In this document: positions 42,186 to 50,285 of the stretch, one piece after another
Position numbering within the stretch: the first letter of the stretch is position 1
Layout of the letters: the number at the start of each line of letters is the position of its first letter
NCBI RefSeq assembly: GCF_037041345.1
Contig: NZ_CP146287.1
Location: 1,739,501-1,803,500 of the forward strand
Direction: 5' to 3'
Source: Abiotrophia defectiva ATCC 49176
Lineage (GTDB): Bacteria; Bacillota; Bacilli; Lactobacillales; Aerococcaceae
Length of the DNA: 64,000 nucleotides
Notes under the pieces: generated by a model
Seen by the model: the letters and a program-made list of their open reading frames with translations, nothing else
Told to the model about the DNA's origin: nothing
Databases searched by the model: none
Made by a program: the position numbers and the translations under genes

Positions 42186-43046
42186 CTACTCACTAAGTTC
42201 TGCTGCTGCCAACCAGGTTACCCCTGCCCCAATCAGATTAGCATCTGCTTGATGGGCACAAGAACGTACCTGAGGATGATGGGGAACTTCAGACGCTGCT
42301 AAGAAGGTCTTGACCCGATCTTCTAGTAGCCGACTGAAGTCCTGATTGCCCGACAAGGCGCCCCCAATCAAAATAAGTGGCAAATCCATGAAGACATAGA
42401 GATTATGAATCAAGAGGGCCAAATCATCTATCATTTGATCGACGGCTTCCTTAGCTTCTGGATAGCCTTGCTTCGCCAATTCCAAGAGGGCCTTGAAGTC
42501 ACTCGACCCGTTATAGCGCCGCGCCACATTGACCGGGCTCATGGTTGGACTAACCCGGCGACTAAAGTCGACCATGCCATAACCAAACTCACCGGCAAAG
42601 CCTCCTGGGCCCCGGTAGAGCTGGCCATTTAAGACCAGGGCACCCCCAATGCCAGACCCTAAGACTAGGAGGGCGGCGGCTTGGGTTCCCTGAGCAGCTC
42701 CTGAATGAACTTCAGCTACCGCCGCACAGTTGGCGTCATTTTCAATGGTGATAGGCACTTGGAAAGCTTGGGTCATTTCTTGAACAAAAGGCCGATGATG
42801 GATATAAGGGACGGCACTAATGCCTTCGATAAGGCCCTTGTCCGGCAAGACGGTCCCTGGCACGGAAAAGCCAATTCCTTTGATAGACACGTCCAATTCT
42901 TGGCGGAGTTTAGCAAGCTCGGACTGGAATTCCTCCCAAGTCGCGGGCGTTGGAAACTTCCCTTGATGGCTCAAAACCTGCCCATCAAAGATGCCGTACT
43001 TAACGCTCGTCCCCCCGACATCACATACTAGTAGTTGCTCGGTCAT
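42186..43046 (-). CDS. ROK-family sugar kinase without zinc motif (BglK-like)
   Basis: 286 residues. Phosphate-binding start LLVCDVGGTSVKYGIFDG, IENDANCAAVAEVHSGA and VLGSGIGGALVLNGQLYRGP. The cysteine-rich zinc motif CxCGxxGC of classical ROK kinases is absent (GYGMVDFSRRVSPTMSP instead), as in Listeria-type beta-glucoside kinases. It phosphorylates a sugar freed by the glycosidases. ATG 43,046 after GGAGGA; it overlaps the GH1 stop codon by four bases (ATGA), so translation is coupled. Confidence 0.8.
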   Translation of the reverse strand: MTEQLLVCDVGGTSVKYGIFDGQVLSHQGKFPTPATWEEFQSELAKLRQELDVSIKGIGFSVPGTVLPDKGLIEGISAVPYIHHRPFVQEMTQAFQVPITIENDANCAAVAEVHSGAAQGTQAAALLVLGSGIGGALVLNGQLYRGPGGFAGEFGYGMVDFSRRVSPTMSPVNVARRYNGSSDFKALLELAKQGYPEAKEAVDQMIDDLALLIHNLYVFMDLPLILIGGALSGNQDFSRLLEDRVKTFLAASEVPHHPQVRSCAHQADANLIGAGVTWLAAAELSE

Positions 43047-44452
43047 GTCATTTCCTCCCATTCAAATCCATGATTAGCAGTTAAATCTTTGAACCACCAG
43101 CCGGATTGTTTGACGGTCCGGGTCTGGGTATGAATATCGTTAGAAATTAAGCCATAGCGGTTCTTGTAGGCATTGAGCCAGGACCAACCATCGACTGGCG
43201 TCCAGACATGGTAACCAAAGCAGTTGGCCCCTTCTTGCATAGCTCGGTTGAGCCAGTAGAGGTGCTCACTGAAGAACTGAATCCGATACTGATCCTGGAT
43301 AATCCCTGTCTGATCCAGATAGCGCTCCTCGCGCGAGACGCCAATCCCATTCTCGGAGACGAACCAAGGGATATTATCATAATTGTCTTGAAGGTTCTTA
43401 GCAATATCATAGAGAGCTTGCGGATAGATTTCCCAGCCCTTGTCCACGTTCATACGACGGCCTGGCATTTGATAGTCGTTAAAGTAGCGTTGTGGCATCC
43501 AGTCAACAGTTAAGCTGTTAGGCGAAATCTCGGGAGCCTTAACCCGATGAGGGTGGTAGTAGTTAACCCCGATATAATCCACACGATTGTCGCGGATAAT
43601 GGCTAGCTCTTCTGGCGTCGCTTCCCACAAGACTCCGTCTTTAGCCAGAATGGCCACTAATTCCTCAGGAAAATGTCCCTTAACTGAAGCATCTAAGAAG
43701 AGGCGGTTGACAAATAAGTTGGCAAAATGTGCTGCTGCCAAATCTTCTTCGGATTGGCTAGCTGGATAAGCCGGCGTTAGGTTAAGAGCAATGGTGACCC
43801 GACCTTGCGTATTTTGATTGATTTGGCGGTAGGCTTGAATGGCCTTGGCAGAGGCTAATTGTAGGTTATAGGCTACTTGCACCGCCTTCTTGCCATCTAC
43901 TAACATAGGATAGTGGAAACCATAGAGATACTGGCCTTCTACGACTACCATAGGCTCATTGAAGGTCATCCAGTCGGTTACACGATCGCCGAAACATTCA
44001 AAGGCCCGGCGCGCAAATTTCACAAAAAGCTCTACGACATGCTTGGACTCCCAACCACCGTAACGCTCATAGAGTTCGATTGGTAAATCAAAGTGGTGAA
44101 GATTGATAATCGGCCGAATGCCGGCAGCCAAGAGGGTATCAATGACCCGGTTATAGTAAGCTACCCCTTCTGGATTCAAGCTTCCTTCCTCTAAATCATC
44201 AATCAAGCGGGTCCATTGAATGGAGGTCCGCAAACTATTAAACCCTAAGTCCTTGAATAGGGCGATATCTGACTCATATAAATGGTAGAAATCGGAGGCT
44301 ACATCTGGCCCCACATAGCGGAAGAAATCTTCCGGCTTGGTATCATAATGATAATCGAATACATTGACATGGGGCTTATGGAATCGCCCTTCATTTTGTG
44401 GGCCAGAAGTTGCCCCACCCCACCAAAAATCTACTGGAAATCTTACTTTCAT
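43043..44452 (-). CDS. GH1 beta-glycosidase
   Basis: 469 residues forming one GH1 barrel: FWWGGATSGPQNEG start, acid/base in WMTFNEPMVVVEG, and nucleophile region WFVSENGIGVSREERY. No signal peptide, so cytoplasmic. It is co-transcribed with a ROK kinase instead of a PTS, which suggests an unphosphorylated substrate such as a beta-glucoside or beta-mannoside. Start ATG 44,452, eight bases from GAGG; closer start codons are too near the ribosome site. Confidence 0.88.
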   Translation of the reverse strand: MKVRFPVDFWWGGATSGPQNEGRFHKPHVNVFDYHYDTKPEDFFRYVGPDVASDFYHLYESDIALFKDLGFNSLRTSIQWTRLIDDLEEGSLNPEGVAYYNRVIDTLLAAGIRPIINLHHFDLPIELYERYGGWESKHVVELFVKFARRAFECFGDRVTDWMTFNEPMVVVEGQYLYGFHYPMLVDGKKAVQVAYNLQLASAKAIQAYRQINQNTQGRVTIALNLTPAYPASQSEEDLAAAHFANLFVNRLFLDASVKGHFPEELVAILAKDGVLWEATPEELAIIRDNRVDYIGVNYYHPHRVKAPEISPNSLTVDWMPQRYFNDYQMPGRRMNVDKGWEIYPQALYDIAKNLQDNYDNIPWFVSENGIGVSREERYLDQTGIIQDQYRIQFFSEHLYWLNRAMQEGANCFGYHVWTPVDGWSWLNAYKNRYGLISNDIHTQTRTVKQSGWWFKDLTANHGFEWEEMT

Positions 44453-44601
44453 CGTCATCACCTCACCCTTATTATAGCATGACCCTGACTGTACAAAATA
44501 TAGACCTTTTGCGACAAACTATAGGCTTATGAGTAGCACACACACGCCCCATCTTTCTGGGTGGGGCATGACTAAGTAAAGCAGTCCTTTCTTGAAATAT
44601 A

Positions 44602-44639
44602 AAAGTAGCGCTGTTCTTCTGGCAGAACAGCGCTACTTT
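44602..44639. terminator. Bidirectional terminator after marR
   Basis: AAAGTAGCGCTGTTCT and AGAACAGCGCTACTTT form a 16-bp perfect stem; T-runs are short on both sides. Confidence 0.65.
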
Positions 44640-44661
44640 ATTAAAAACGGATGGAAATCAC

Positions 44662-45087
44662 CTATGGTAGATCGAAATTTATCTTCTTGAGTAGGGTGCT
44701 AAGCCCTTGCAACTCCGCTTCGCTTAAGTTACCAAATACTTTATCAAGTTTGGCTACGTGAACAGGAAAAATCTCTCGCATCAAATCAAAACCTGATGGA
44801 CTTAGGCCAATATAAGCTACCCGTCTATCCTTAGTATCAATTCTCCGTTGAACAAGCCCCTTTTTTTCTAGCTGATTAATGACATAGGTTGTCGAGGAGG
44901 AAGAAATCAGAATCTTCTTAGCAATTTGCTGTACAGGGTACTCTCCTTTAGACCAGAGCAATTCTAAAACACCAAACTCTGTCGAATTAAGCCCGTAACT
45001 GCTGACGTCATTCTTTAAAAATTGTGTCAGTTGGCCACTGGTCCGCATAAGTCCCACAACCACTTTCAAAGCTAATTCTTGATGCAT
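44662..45087 (-). CDS. MarR-family regulator
   Basis: 141 residues with a winged helix-turn-helix: YPVQQIAKKILISSSSTTYV, INQLEKKGLVQRRIDTKDRR, VAYIGLSPSGFDLM. Transcribed divergently from the HxlR gene. The palindrome CTTGTTTTTTTAAACAAG (45,134-45,151) overlaps its own -35, consistent with autoregulation. Ligand unknown. Confidence 0.85.
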   Translation of the reverse strand: MHQELALKVVVGLMRTSGQLTQFLKNDVSSYGLNSTEFGVLELLWSKGEYPVQQIAKKILISSSSTTYVINQLEKKGLVQRRIDTKDRRVAYIGLSPSGFDLMREIFPVHVAKLDKVFGNLSEAELQGLSTLLKKINFDLP

Positions 45088-45121
45088 TGGCCAACCTCCT
45101 CCTATTTTTTCTTAAGGTCCC

Positions 45122-45194
45122 ATTATAACAAGTCTTGTTTTTTTAAACAAGAGAAATATTTATACTTGACCTTTTAAATATAACTTTATACACT
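45122..45194. promoter_or_regulatory. Divergent marR/hxlR promoters with palindromic operator
   Basis: Leftward promoter: TTGTTT (complement of 45,145-45,150), 17 bp, TATAAT (complement of 45,122-45,127). Rightward: TTGACC 45,166-45,171, 17 bp, TACACT 45,189-45,194. CTTGTTT (45,134-45,140) and AAACAAG (45,145-45,151) form an 18-bp palindrome covering the marR -35. Confidence 0.7.
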
Positions 45195-45236
45195 GTATTA
45201 AGTATCAAAAATAATTATGTAAAGGACTTAATAGAT

Positions 45237-45575
45237 ATGGCACGCTTCAGCAGTGACAAACTCCCTACTTGCCCCTTTGTTGTTACCCAAAAAGTTCTCT
45301 CTGGCAAATGGAGTATTCTCATCCTCCACGCCCTCGAGCAAGGTCCTAAACGCTTTAATGTTCTCCACCGTGAATTATCTGGAATCACTCAAGCGACCCT
45401 CACCAAACAATTACGTCAGTTGGAAGAAGATGGCATCATTATTCGCAAAGCCTATCCACAGATTCCACCTAAGGTAGAATATCAACTATCCGCTATCGGC
45501 ATGGAATTTCGTTTAGTGCTTCAACAATTGGGGGCCTGGGGAAACAAGTATATCCATTTCCTTAAAACTCAATAA
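45237..45575 (+). CDS. HxlR-family transcription regulator
   Basis: 112 residues: CPFVVTQKVLSGKWSILILH, then RFNVLHRELSGITQATLTKQ and LRQLEEDGIIIRKAYPQIPP, the typical HxlR winged-helix pattern with the conserved Cys near the N-terminus that in some members senses reactive species. Its own near-consensus promoter precedes it. Next target gene unknown, as it is followed by a terminator and a long gene-free stretch. Confidence 0.85.
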   Translation: MARFSSDKLPTCPFVVTQKVLSGKWSILILHALEQGPKRFNVLHRELSGITQATLTKQLRQLEEDGIIIRKAYPQIPPKVEYQLSAIGMEFRLVLQQLGAWGNKYIHFLKTQ

Positions 45576-45583
45576 TAAAGAAT

Positions 45584-45617
45584 AAGCGTGTTGACTTCCC
45601 CAAGTCAACACGCTTTT
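45584..45617 (+). terminator. Terminator of hxlR gene
   Basis: AAGCGTGTTGACTT-CCCC-AAGTCAACACGCTT followed by TTCTC. Confidence 0.85.
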
Positions 45618-45769
45618 CTCATAATGATAGACGCGTCAAAATAGAAAAGTAATCGGTAAGCCCCTAAACTTCCTATTTGACTGAAGATGCTCCACCCAAC
45701 TGTACTTTTACCTTCCCCTAAAGGGAAAAGCACTAACTGAGCCATCTATCATCAATAGTAACCAATAAT

Positions 45770-46258
45770 TAAAAAGGTTGCGCTAGCCTGTTGCTAGCTA
45801 TGGTACCTTGACTATCTGACCAAGATCCCTCAATCTTAGTGGTCTACGATAGGTGCCAAGGCGAGGTATCTTCCGCCTTTTCAAAAGGCAACCTCAGATA
45901 ATGTGAACAACGGGAGAAAGTCTCCACTCCATCCGAATAGTGAGTTCACTATTCATTGCAACTACCAATTAGTGGCTATCACTTGTCCCGCCTCTCTCGC
46001 CTACTCACATATTTTGTCACCATTTACAACGCGCCGCAGTTGCTTGACAAAATTAGTTTCTGTTAGCCGATCTCGCCATCAGGCGAGAAAAAGAACCATA
46101 AGTAGCTAAAGATTTAGGTTTCTACCAAACAAGTGATTGAAGTAATTGATATCACCCGTTGTCACACTCATCTTAAATTCGAAATGACTCATAGTAAAAG
46201 AACTACTTCCCCTCTGTTCTAAAAGCAGTCGCTTAAAGCACTTAGTTATCTCGAATTC
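45770..46258 (-). ncRNA. Candidate large structured RNA (about 490 nt)
   Basis: The 1,017-base interval between hxlR and metA has no convincing gene. On the minus strand a near-consensus promoter (TTGACC 46,293-46,288, 17 bp, TATAAT 46,270-46,265) faces it, and a hairpin followed by TTTTT (GCTAGC pair 45,798-45,782, T-run at 45,775-45,771) ends it. Between them are many exact stems: 46,071-46,077 with 46,082-46,088; 45,935-45,942 with 45,947-45,954; 45,913-45,917 with 45,921-45,925; 45,863-45,867 with 45,891-45,895 enclosing 45,875-45,881 with 45,883-45,889; and 45,818-45,826 with 45,833-45,844. The longest ORF is about 28 codons. It does not show the conserved parts of tmRNA or RNase P RNA. 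Confidence 0.5.
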
Positions 46259-46264
46259 GAAATA

Positions 46265-46293
46265 ATTATATCACGTCAATGATATTTGGTCAA
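46265..46293 (-). promoter_or_regulatory. Promoter of the candidate large RNA
   Basis: Minus-strand TTGACC (46,293-46,288), 17-bp spacer, TATAAT (46,270-46,265). No gene with a ribosome site follows in the leftward direction. Confidence 0.65.
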
Positions 46294-46503
46294 TACATTG
46301 ATTTTCATAATCTTTTCCTAAATAAATAGAGATTCGTTTCACTAAATATTCGGAATAAGCTGAACTTTCTTAGAATATTCTCTAAATGTATTCTTATTTT
46401 TTATTTCCAACTTAATAATAGCACCTATTTTATATGTTTTCTTTCGCCTTTTATAAGATAAATAGCTATTTATACCCTATATTTTTTATTTATCCTACAT
46501 ATT

Positions 46504-46520
46504 TATAGTTAAAAACTATA
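46504..46520. promoter_or_regulatory. MET-box upstream of metA
   Basis: TATAGTTAAAAACTATA is a perfect 7-3-7 palindrome matching the MET-box known in streptococci, bound by LysR-type methionine regulators (MtaR/MetR). It lies about 50 bases upstream of the metA -35 element, a usual activator position. Confidence 0.75.
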
Positions 46521-46552
46521 GATACTCCTATAAAATCAATATAGCCAGATGA

Positions 46553-46582
46553 TTGACCCTTGCCCGCTTTAGCCCTTACAAT
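46553..46582 (+). promoter_or_regulatory. Promoter of metA
   Basis: TTGACC at 46,553-46,558, 18 bp, TACAAT at 46,577-46,582. The leader then has a small hairpin (AGCTCCT...AGGAGT) before the ribosome site AAGGAGG. Confidence 0.6.
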
Positions 46583-46634
46583 AAGAGAAAAGCTCCTTTA
46601 CTTGATAGGAGTTATCGCGTAAGGAGGTTGCCCT

Positions 46635-47564
46635 TTGCCTATTCGTATTGCTGATGGCCTACCCGCCAAACAAGAATTACTTCATGAAGGTATCCAGGTC
46701 ATGGAAGAGCAGACAGCACAGCGCCAGGATATTCGCCCGCTTAAAATTTTGCTCCTCAACCTCATGCCCAAAAAAGAAGAAACTGAACTTCAATTTCTAC
46801 GCCTTCTAGGTAGCCAACCTCTGCAAATTGAAGTTGACTTCCTCCAGATGTCGAGCCGTAAGTCCAGCCACACCAATGCCTCGCACTTGGAGAAATTCTA
46901 CTACCAATTTAATCAAATCCAGGACCGCTATTATGACGGCTTAATCGTGACGGGAGCTCCAGTAGAGCACCTTGACTTCGAAGACGTCACCTACTGGTCG
47001 GAACTCCAAAGCATCTTCGACTGGTCTAAAAACCATGTCTTTTCTTGCCTCCATATCTGCTGGGGGGCGCAAGCAAGGCTCTATACCGACTATGGCATCA
47101 CTAAACATAGCCTACCTATTAAGCTCTTTGGTATTTTTAGTCATGAATTGACCCAACGTCACCATCCCCTAACACGAGGAATGGACGACTCTTTCTTGGC
47201 GCCACAATCACGTCACACGGGCATCGATGAAGCTAGACTGGCCCAGCACCCAGAGTTAGATGTACTGGCCACTGCACCTGAAACAGGCACCCTATTGGCT
47301 GCCTCTAAGGACAATCGTCAGATTTTTGTCACGGGTCATATGGAATACGACGCCTTAACCTTAGATCAGGAATATCGACGAGACCTCGGTTCTAATCCCC
47401 AAGTTTGCCTACCTCTGAACTACTATCCGCAAGACCAAGCGGATTTACCGCCCCAACATCGTTGGCGATCTAGCGCTTATCTCTTCTTCCATAATTGGTT
47501 GAACTTGGTTTATCAACAAACACCTTATGATTTAACCAGACTTGATGACCAGTCAGCCAAATAA
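46635..47564 (+). CDS. metA: Homoserine O-acyltransferase MetA
   Basis: 309 residues of the HTS family: MPIRIADGLPAKQELLHEGI, KILLLNLMPKKEETELQFLR, catalytic Cys in CLHICWGAQARLYTDYGI, and GHMEYDALTLDQEY. It transfers a succinyl or acetyl group to homoserine, the first step of methionine synthesis; many Gram-positive members use acetyl-CoA, and sequence alone does not decide. It starts with TTG, seven bases after AAGGAGG. The MET-box points to control by methionine supply; the partner sulfhydrylase/lyase gene is at 56,461. Confidence 0.92.
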   Translation: MPIRIADGLPAKQELLHEGIQVMEEQTAQRQDIRPLKILLLNLMPKKEETELQFLRLLGSQPLQIEVDFLQMSSRKSSHTNASHLEKFYYQFNQIQDRYYDGLIVTGAPVEHLDFEDVTYWSELQSIFDWSKNHVFSCLHICWGAQARLYTDYGITKHSLPIKLFGIFSHELTQRHHPLTRGMDDSFLAPQSRHTGIDEARLAQHPELDVLATAPETGTLLAASKDNRQIFVTGHMEYDALTLDQEYRRDLGSNPQVCLPLNYYPQDQADLPPQHRWRSSAYLFFHNWLNLVYQQTPYDLTRLDDQSAK

Positions 47565-47582
47565 ACCTCCAAACACAGCAAG

Positions 47583-47613
47583 AGCCCTCCCCTAAGTGGG
47601 AGGGCTGCTTTTT
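47583..47613 (+). terminator. Terminator of metA
   Basis: AGCCCTCCC-CTAAGT-GGGAGGGCT followed by GCTTTTT. Confidence 0.85.
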
Positions 47614-47617
47614 GCGC

Positions 47618-48973
47618 TTATTTTAGGACCGTCCCGTCTGCTAAGGTGATGGTGTGGCCATTGAAGTTGATAGTGCCTTTATTGGTTAAGCTAGTCAAGG
47701 TAACATCCCCAGTTAAGTTCCAAGTTGCCCCTTCTTCTACTGTAACCACTGCATTATCCGCAACCGCCTTACCACCATCTGCGTTATCGACGATTTTGAT
47801 GGTGCCGGTAAAGTTGGTGCCTTTGCCTAAGGTCAAATTCAAGGTAGAGATGGTATCGACCTCAATTGCACCTTCCAAAGTTTGATTTTGGGTTGTCATG
47901 GTGACGTTAGCGCCATTGGCGCCGGCAGTCCCCCAACCGTGGCTGGCATCATTCCCTAAGACAGCTAAGAGACGACCTTCTGTATCCAGGTTTTTGATGG
48001 TGACATTGCTTAAGTTAATGTCAGCATGCGTGTTGGTGACATAGATTAAATCGCCATTGTTGCTAATCAAGTTGCCATCCGTCATGGTGAAGGTGGCCTT
48101 ACCGACTTCCGCATCCCCAGACATAGACTGGTAAATCATGACATTGTGGACATTGGTATCAGAGCTGCTGCCTTTGGTATCACTCATATTGCCTTCCACT
48201 GTCGCATTCTCTAAGGTAATAGAGTTTTGACCTTCGATTACGAGGGCTTCAGAGTTCTGAGCTGTGAAGGTCCCATTTTTAGCTGTAATATTGGCCGTTG
48301 AGTAAATGGCTGGTGAATTGTAACCTTTAGAAGTATAGGTCCCGCCATCAACCACTACTGTGCCGCCACCCCGGTCTGACCGGACAGCTGCTGCTGAGTT
48401 CCCGGCCGTCTCGACGGTCAAGTTGGTCGCATTCATAGTTGCCCCCCCTGTCGTCTGAATCCCACCAGAGTTGTCAGCCGTAGTTGTAATTTTCGTATCC
48501 GCTACATTCACCGTCGTGCCTTGGCCATAGGAGAAAATCCCATTACCGTTTTGAGCGCTAGTATTAACGGTCGCATCTTTGATGGTCACGGTGGCACCGT
48601 CTGTTGCTAGTAAGCCGGCATTCATCCCGTAGAAGTCACCGTCTTCTGTGTTAGAGCTTGCTCCTGCTGTCTTATCCACTTTGATGCCGGTTAAGGTCAC
48701 TTTGGCATTGGTTACTCTGAGTGCATTCTCATCATCACCAGTAGAGCTATACTGAGTATCGGTCACAGTGCCGTCCTCGGTAAGCTCAGTAGCAGTTGTC
48801 CCTTGATTAACGGTGCCAGATCCACCAAATCCTCCGCCTCCACCTGGAGGTGCTTGAGGTGGTGCTGCCTGAACTTGAACAAGTGGGGTATTAAGCGTAA
48901 GCGTCATGAGACTGGCTTGCGCTAAGATAAAAGCAGAACTAGTGAGTGCGGCAATTTTATGTAGTTTTTTCAT
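47618..48973 (-). CDS. Secreted beta-helix repeat protein
   Basis: 451 residues with a signal peptide (IAALTSSAFILAQASLMTLT, cleavage after VQA) and a Pro/Gly-rich spacer (PPQAPPGGGGGFGGSG). The rest is a right-handed beta-helix-like repeat of about 20 residues rich in Asn, Thr and Val (ATVTIKDATVNTSAQNGNGI, TTVNVADTKITTTADNSGGI and so on), similar to adhesin and polysaccharide-lyase-like domains. No LPXTG, lipobox or membrane anchor, so it is released or held non-covalently. Function unknown. Start ATG 48,973, nine bases from AAAGG. Confidence 0.7.
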   Translation of the reverse strand: MKKLHKIAALTSSAFILAQASLMTLTLNTPLVQVQAAPPQAPPGGGGGFGGSGTVNQGTTATELTEDGTVTDTQYSSTGDDENALRVTNAKVTLTGIKVDKTAGASSNTEDGDFYGMNAGLLATDGATVTIKDATVNTSAQNGNGIFSYGQGTTVNVADTKITTTADNSGGIQTTGGATMNATNLTVETAGNSAAAVRSDRGGGTVVVDGGTYTSKGYNSPAIYSTANITAKNGTFTAQNSEALVIEGQNSITLENATVEGNMSDTKGSSSDTNVHNVMIYQSMSGDAEVGKATFTMTDGNLISNNGDLIYVTNTHADINLSNVTIKNLDTEGRLLAVLGNDASHGWGTAGANGANVTMTTQNQTLEGAIEVDTISTLNLTLGKGTNFTGTIKIVDNADGGKAVADNAVVTVEEGATWNLTGDVTLTSLTNKGTINFNGHTITLADGTVLK

Positions 48974-49085
48974 CTTAATCATCCTTTCGTCAACTCTTTT
49001 GTTTTAGTTGATAGTTTAAGTATAGGATGCTTACTTAAAATCTACTTAAAGCCACAACAACTTTTTTGACTTATTCAATGCCAAG

Positions 49086-49112
49086 AAAAAATGCCGACTG
49101 AGTCGGCATTTT
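49086..49112. terminator. Bidirectional terminator
   Basis: AAAAATGCCGACT-G-AGTCGGCATTTTT; serves the kinase operon on the minus strand. Confidence 0.85.
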
Positions 49113-49132
49113 TGAGTCTCATTTATTTGTTA

Positions 49133-50260
49133 TTAGCGACTTTGAGCCGCGCGCGCTACAATGGCTTTGAGTTCAGGCCATTGAGCTTCCATCTGAGCCA
49201 CTAAGGTCAACTGGGTAGCTGTCCGATCCAAATTCTGGCCTGGACGGCTGGTGCCGTAATAGACGTCGCCATTGAGGTAGTCGGTCAGGAATCGAATCCC
49301 CTGCTCCAAGGTAATGACCCGTGCTCCCCAAGGCAGCAATTCAATTTCTAAGGTAGTTAGGCGATTCCCCATCCCCTTCAAAAAGCCTCGGGTATAAACC
49401 TCAAATAAATGGGCATCAAATTGGACCTTGCTCAAATCCGCCTCGTCCTCCGCATTATGGTTGGCCCCAAAGCGAATAGCATCCCCATAATCGAAGAGCA
49501 CTAGACCTGGCATAATGGTATCCAAGTCCACAATACAGAGAGCCTGGCCAGTTCCAGCATCCATAAGAATATTATTGAGCTTGGTATCATTGTGGGTCAC
49601 GCGCAGAGGTAATTGGCCTGCGTCTAACAAGTCATAGAGCAGGTAGCAATCAGATTTGCGAGCTCGTACAAAATCAACCCATTCCTGAACCTCCGCCACA
49701 CGTCCCGCACGGTCTTGGGCGACGGCTTCTTCAAACTGAGCATAGCGATGACGCGTATCATGAAATTTGGGAATAACTTCAGTCAGTTGGCTAGCATCAA
49801 AATCATCTAAATCAGCGGCAAAAGCCCCAAAGGCTTGGCCAGCCCGATAGAACTCGTCCTCATTGGTGACTTGTTCAATGCTGAAGCTGTCCTTAATAAA
49901 CTCATAGATGCGCCAATAGGTCCCATCTTCCAAGCGCGTATATGGTAAGACCTCACGATTAAGCACCACCGTCAAGGTTTCCCGCTCGGGGTCGCCACCA
50001 CGACGACTGATAATTCCCTTCATGTAATCTGTCACGGCCAAGATATTCTGCATAAGCCCGGGAACATCTGGAAAGATAGACTGGTTGATTTCTTGGAGGA
50101 CATACTCCCCTTGCCAGCCTTGATGATTGCCTTGTTGGATGCGGTAGGTTTTATTAATCAGGCCGTTGCCTAAGGGCTCTAGGGCAAGCAAGTTCCCTGG
50201 TAAATCATAAGCTTGATAGGCCAAGTAGGCCGGCGAATCGGTCGCTAGAACGGTTGACAT
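49133..50260 (-). CDS. APH-fold sugar kinase (NahK-like)
   Basis: 375 residues of the aminoglycoside-phosphotransferase/choline-kinase fold: LGNGLINKTYRIQQ, catalytic RVTHNDTKLNNILMDAGTG (HND) and metal-binding IVDLDTIMPGLVLFDYGDAI. The closest functional family I recognise is N-acetylhexosamine 1-kinase (NahK), which phosphorylates the anomeric carbon. The gene is 25 bases downstream of a nucleotidyltransferase gene that could use the sugar-1-phosphate. Start ATG 50,260 after AAAGGAG. Specificity is inferred. Confidence 0.7.
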   Translation of the reverse strand: MSTVLATDSPAYLAYQAYDLPGNLLALEPLGNGLINKTYRIQQGNHQGWQGEYVLQEINQSIFPDVPGLMQNILAVTDYMKGIISRRGGDPERETLTVVLNREVLPYTRLEDGTYWRIYEFIKDSFSIEQVTNEDEFYRAGQAFGAFAADLDDFDASQLTEVIPKFHDTRHRYAQFEEAVAQDRAGRVAEVQEWVDFVRARKSDCYLLYDLLDAGQLPLRVTHNDTKLNNILMDAGTGQALCIVDLDTIMPGLVLFDYGDAIRFGANHNAEDEADLSKVQFDAHLFEVYTRGFLKGMGNRLTTLEIELLPWGARVITLEQGIRFLTDYLNGDVYYGTSRPGQNLDRTATQLTLVAQMEAQWPELKAIVARAAQSR

Positions 50261-50285
50261 ATGCTTCACTCCTTTTGCTACTATC

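Noticed and set aside
44540-44570. GCCCCATCTTTCTGGGTGGGGC hairpin as a terminator (22 bases, seen at about 44,549-44,566)
   Set aside because: No T-run on either strand and no gene ending there; left unassigned.
45770-46258. tmRNA or RNase P RNA in the gene-free interval
   Set aside because: The conserved ends and core sequences of these RNAs are not found on either strand.
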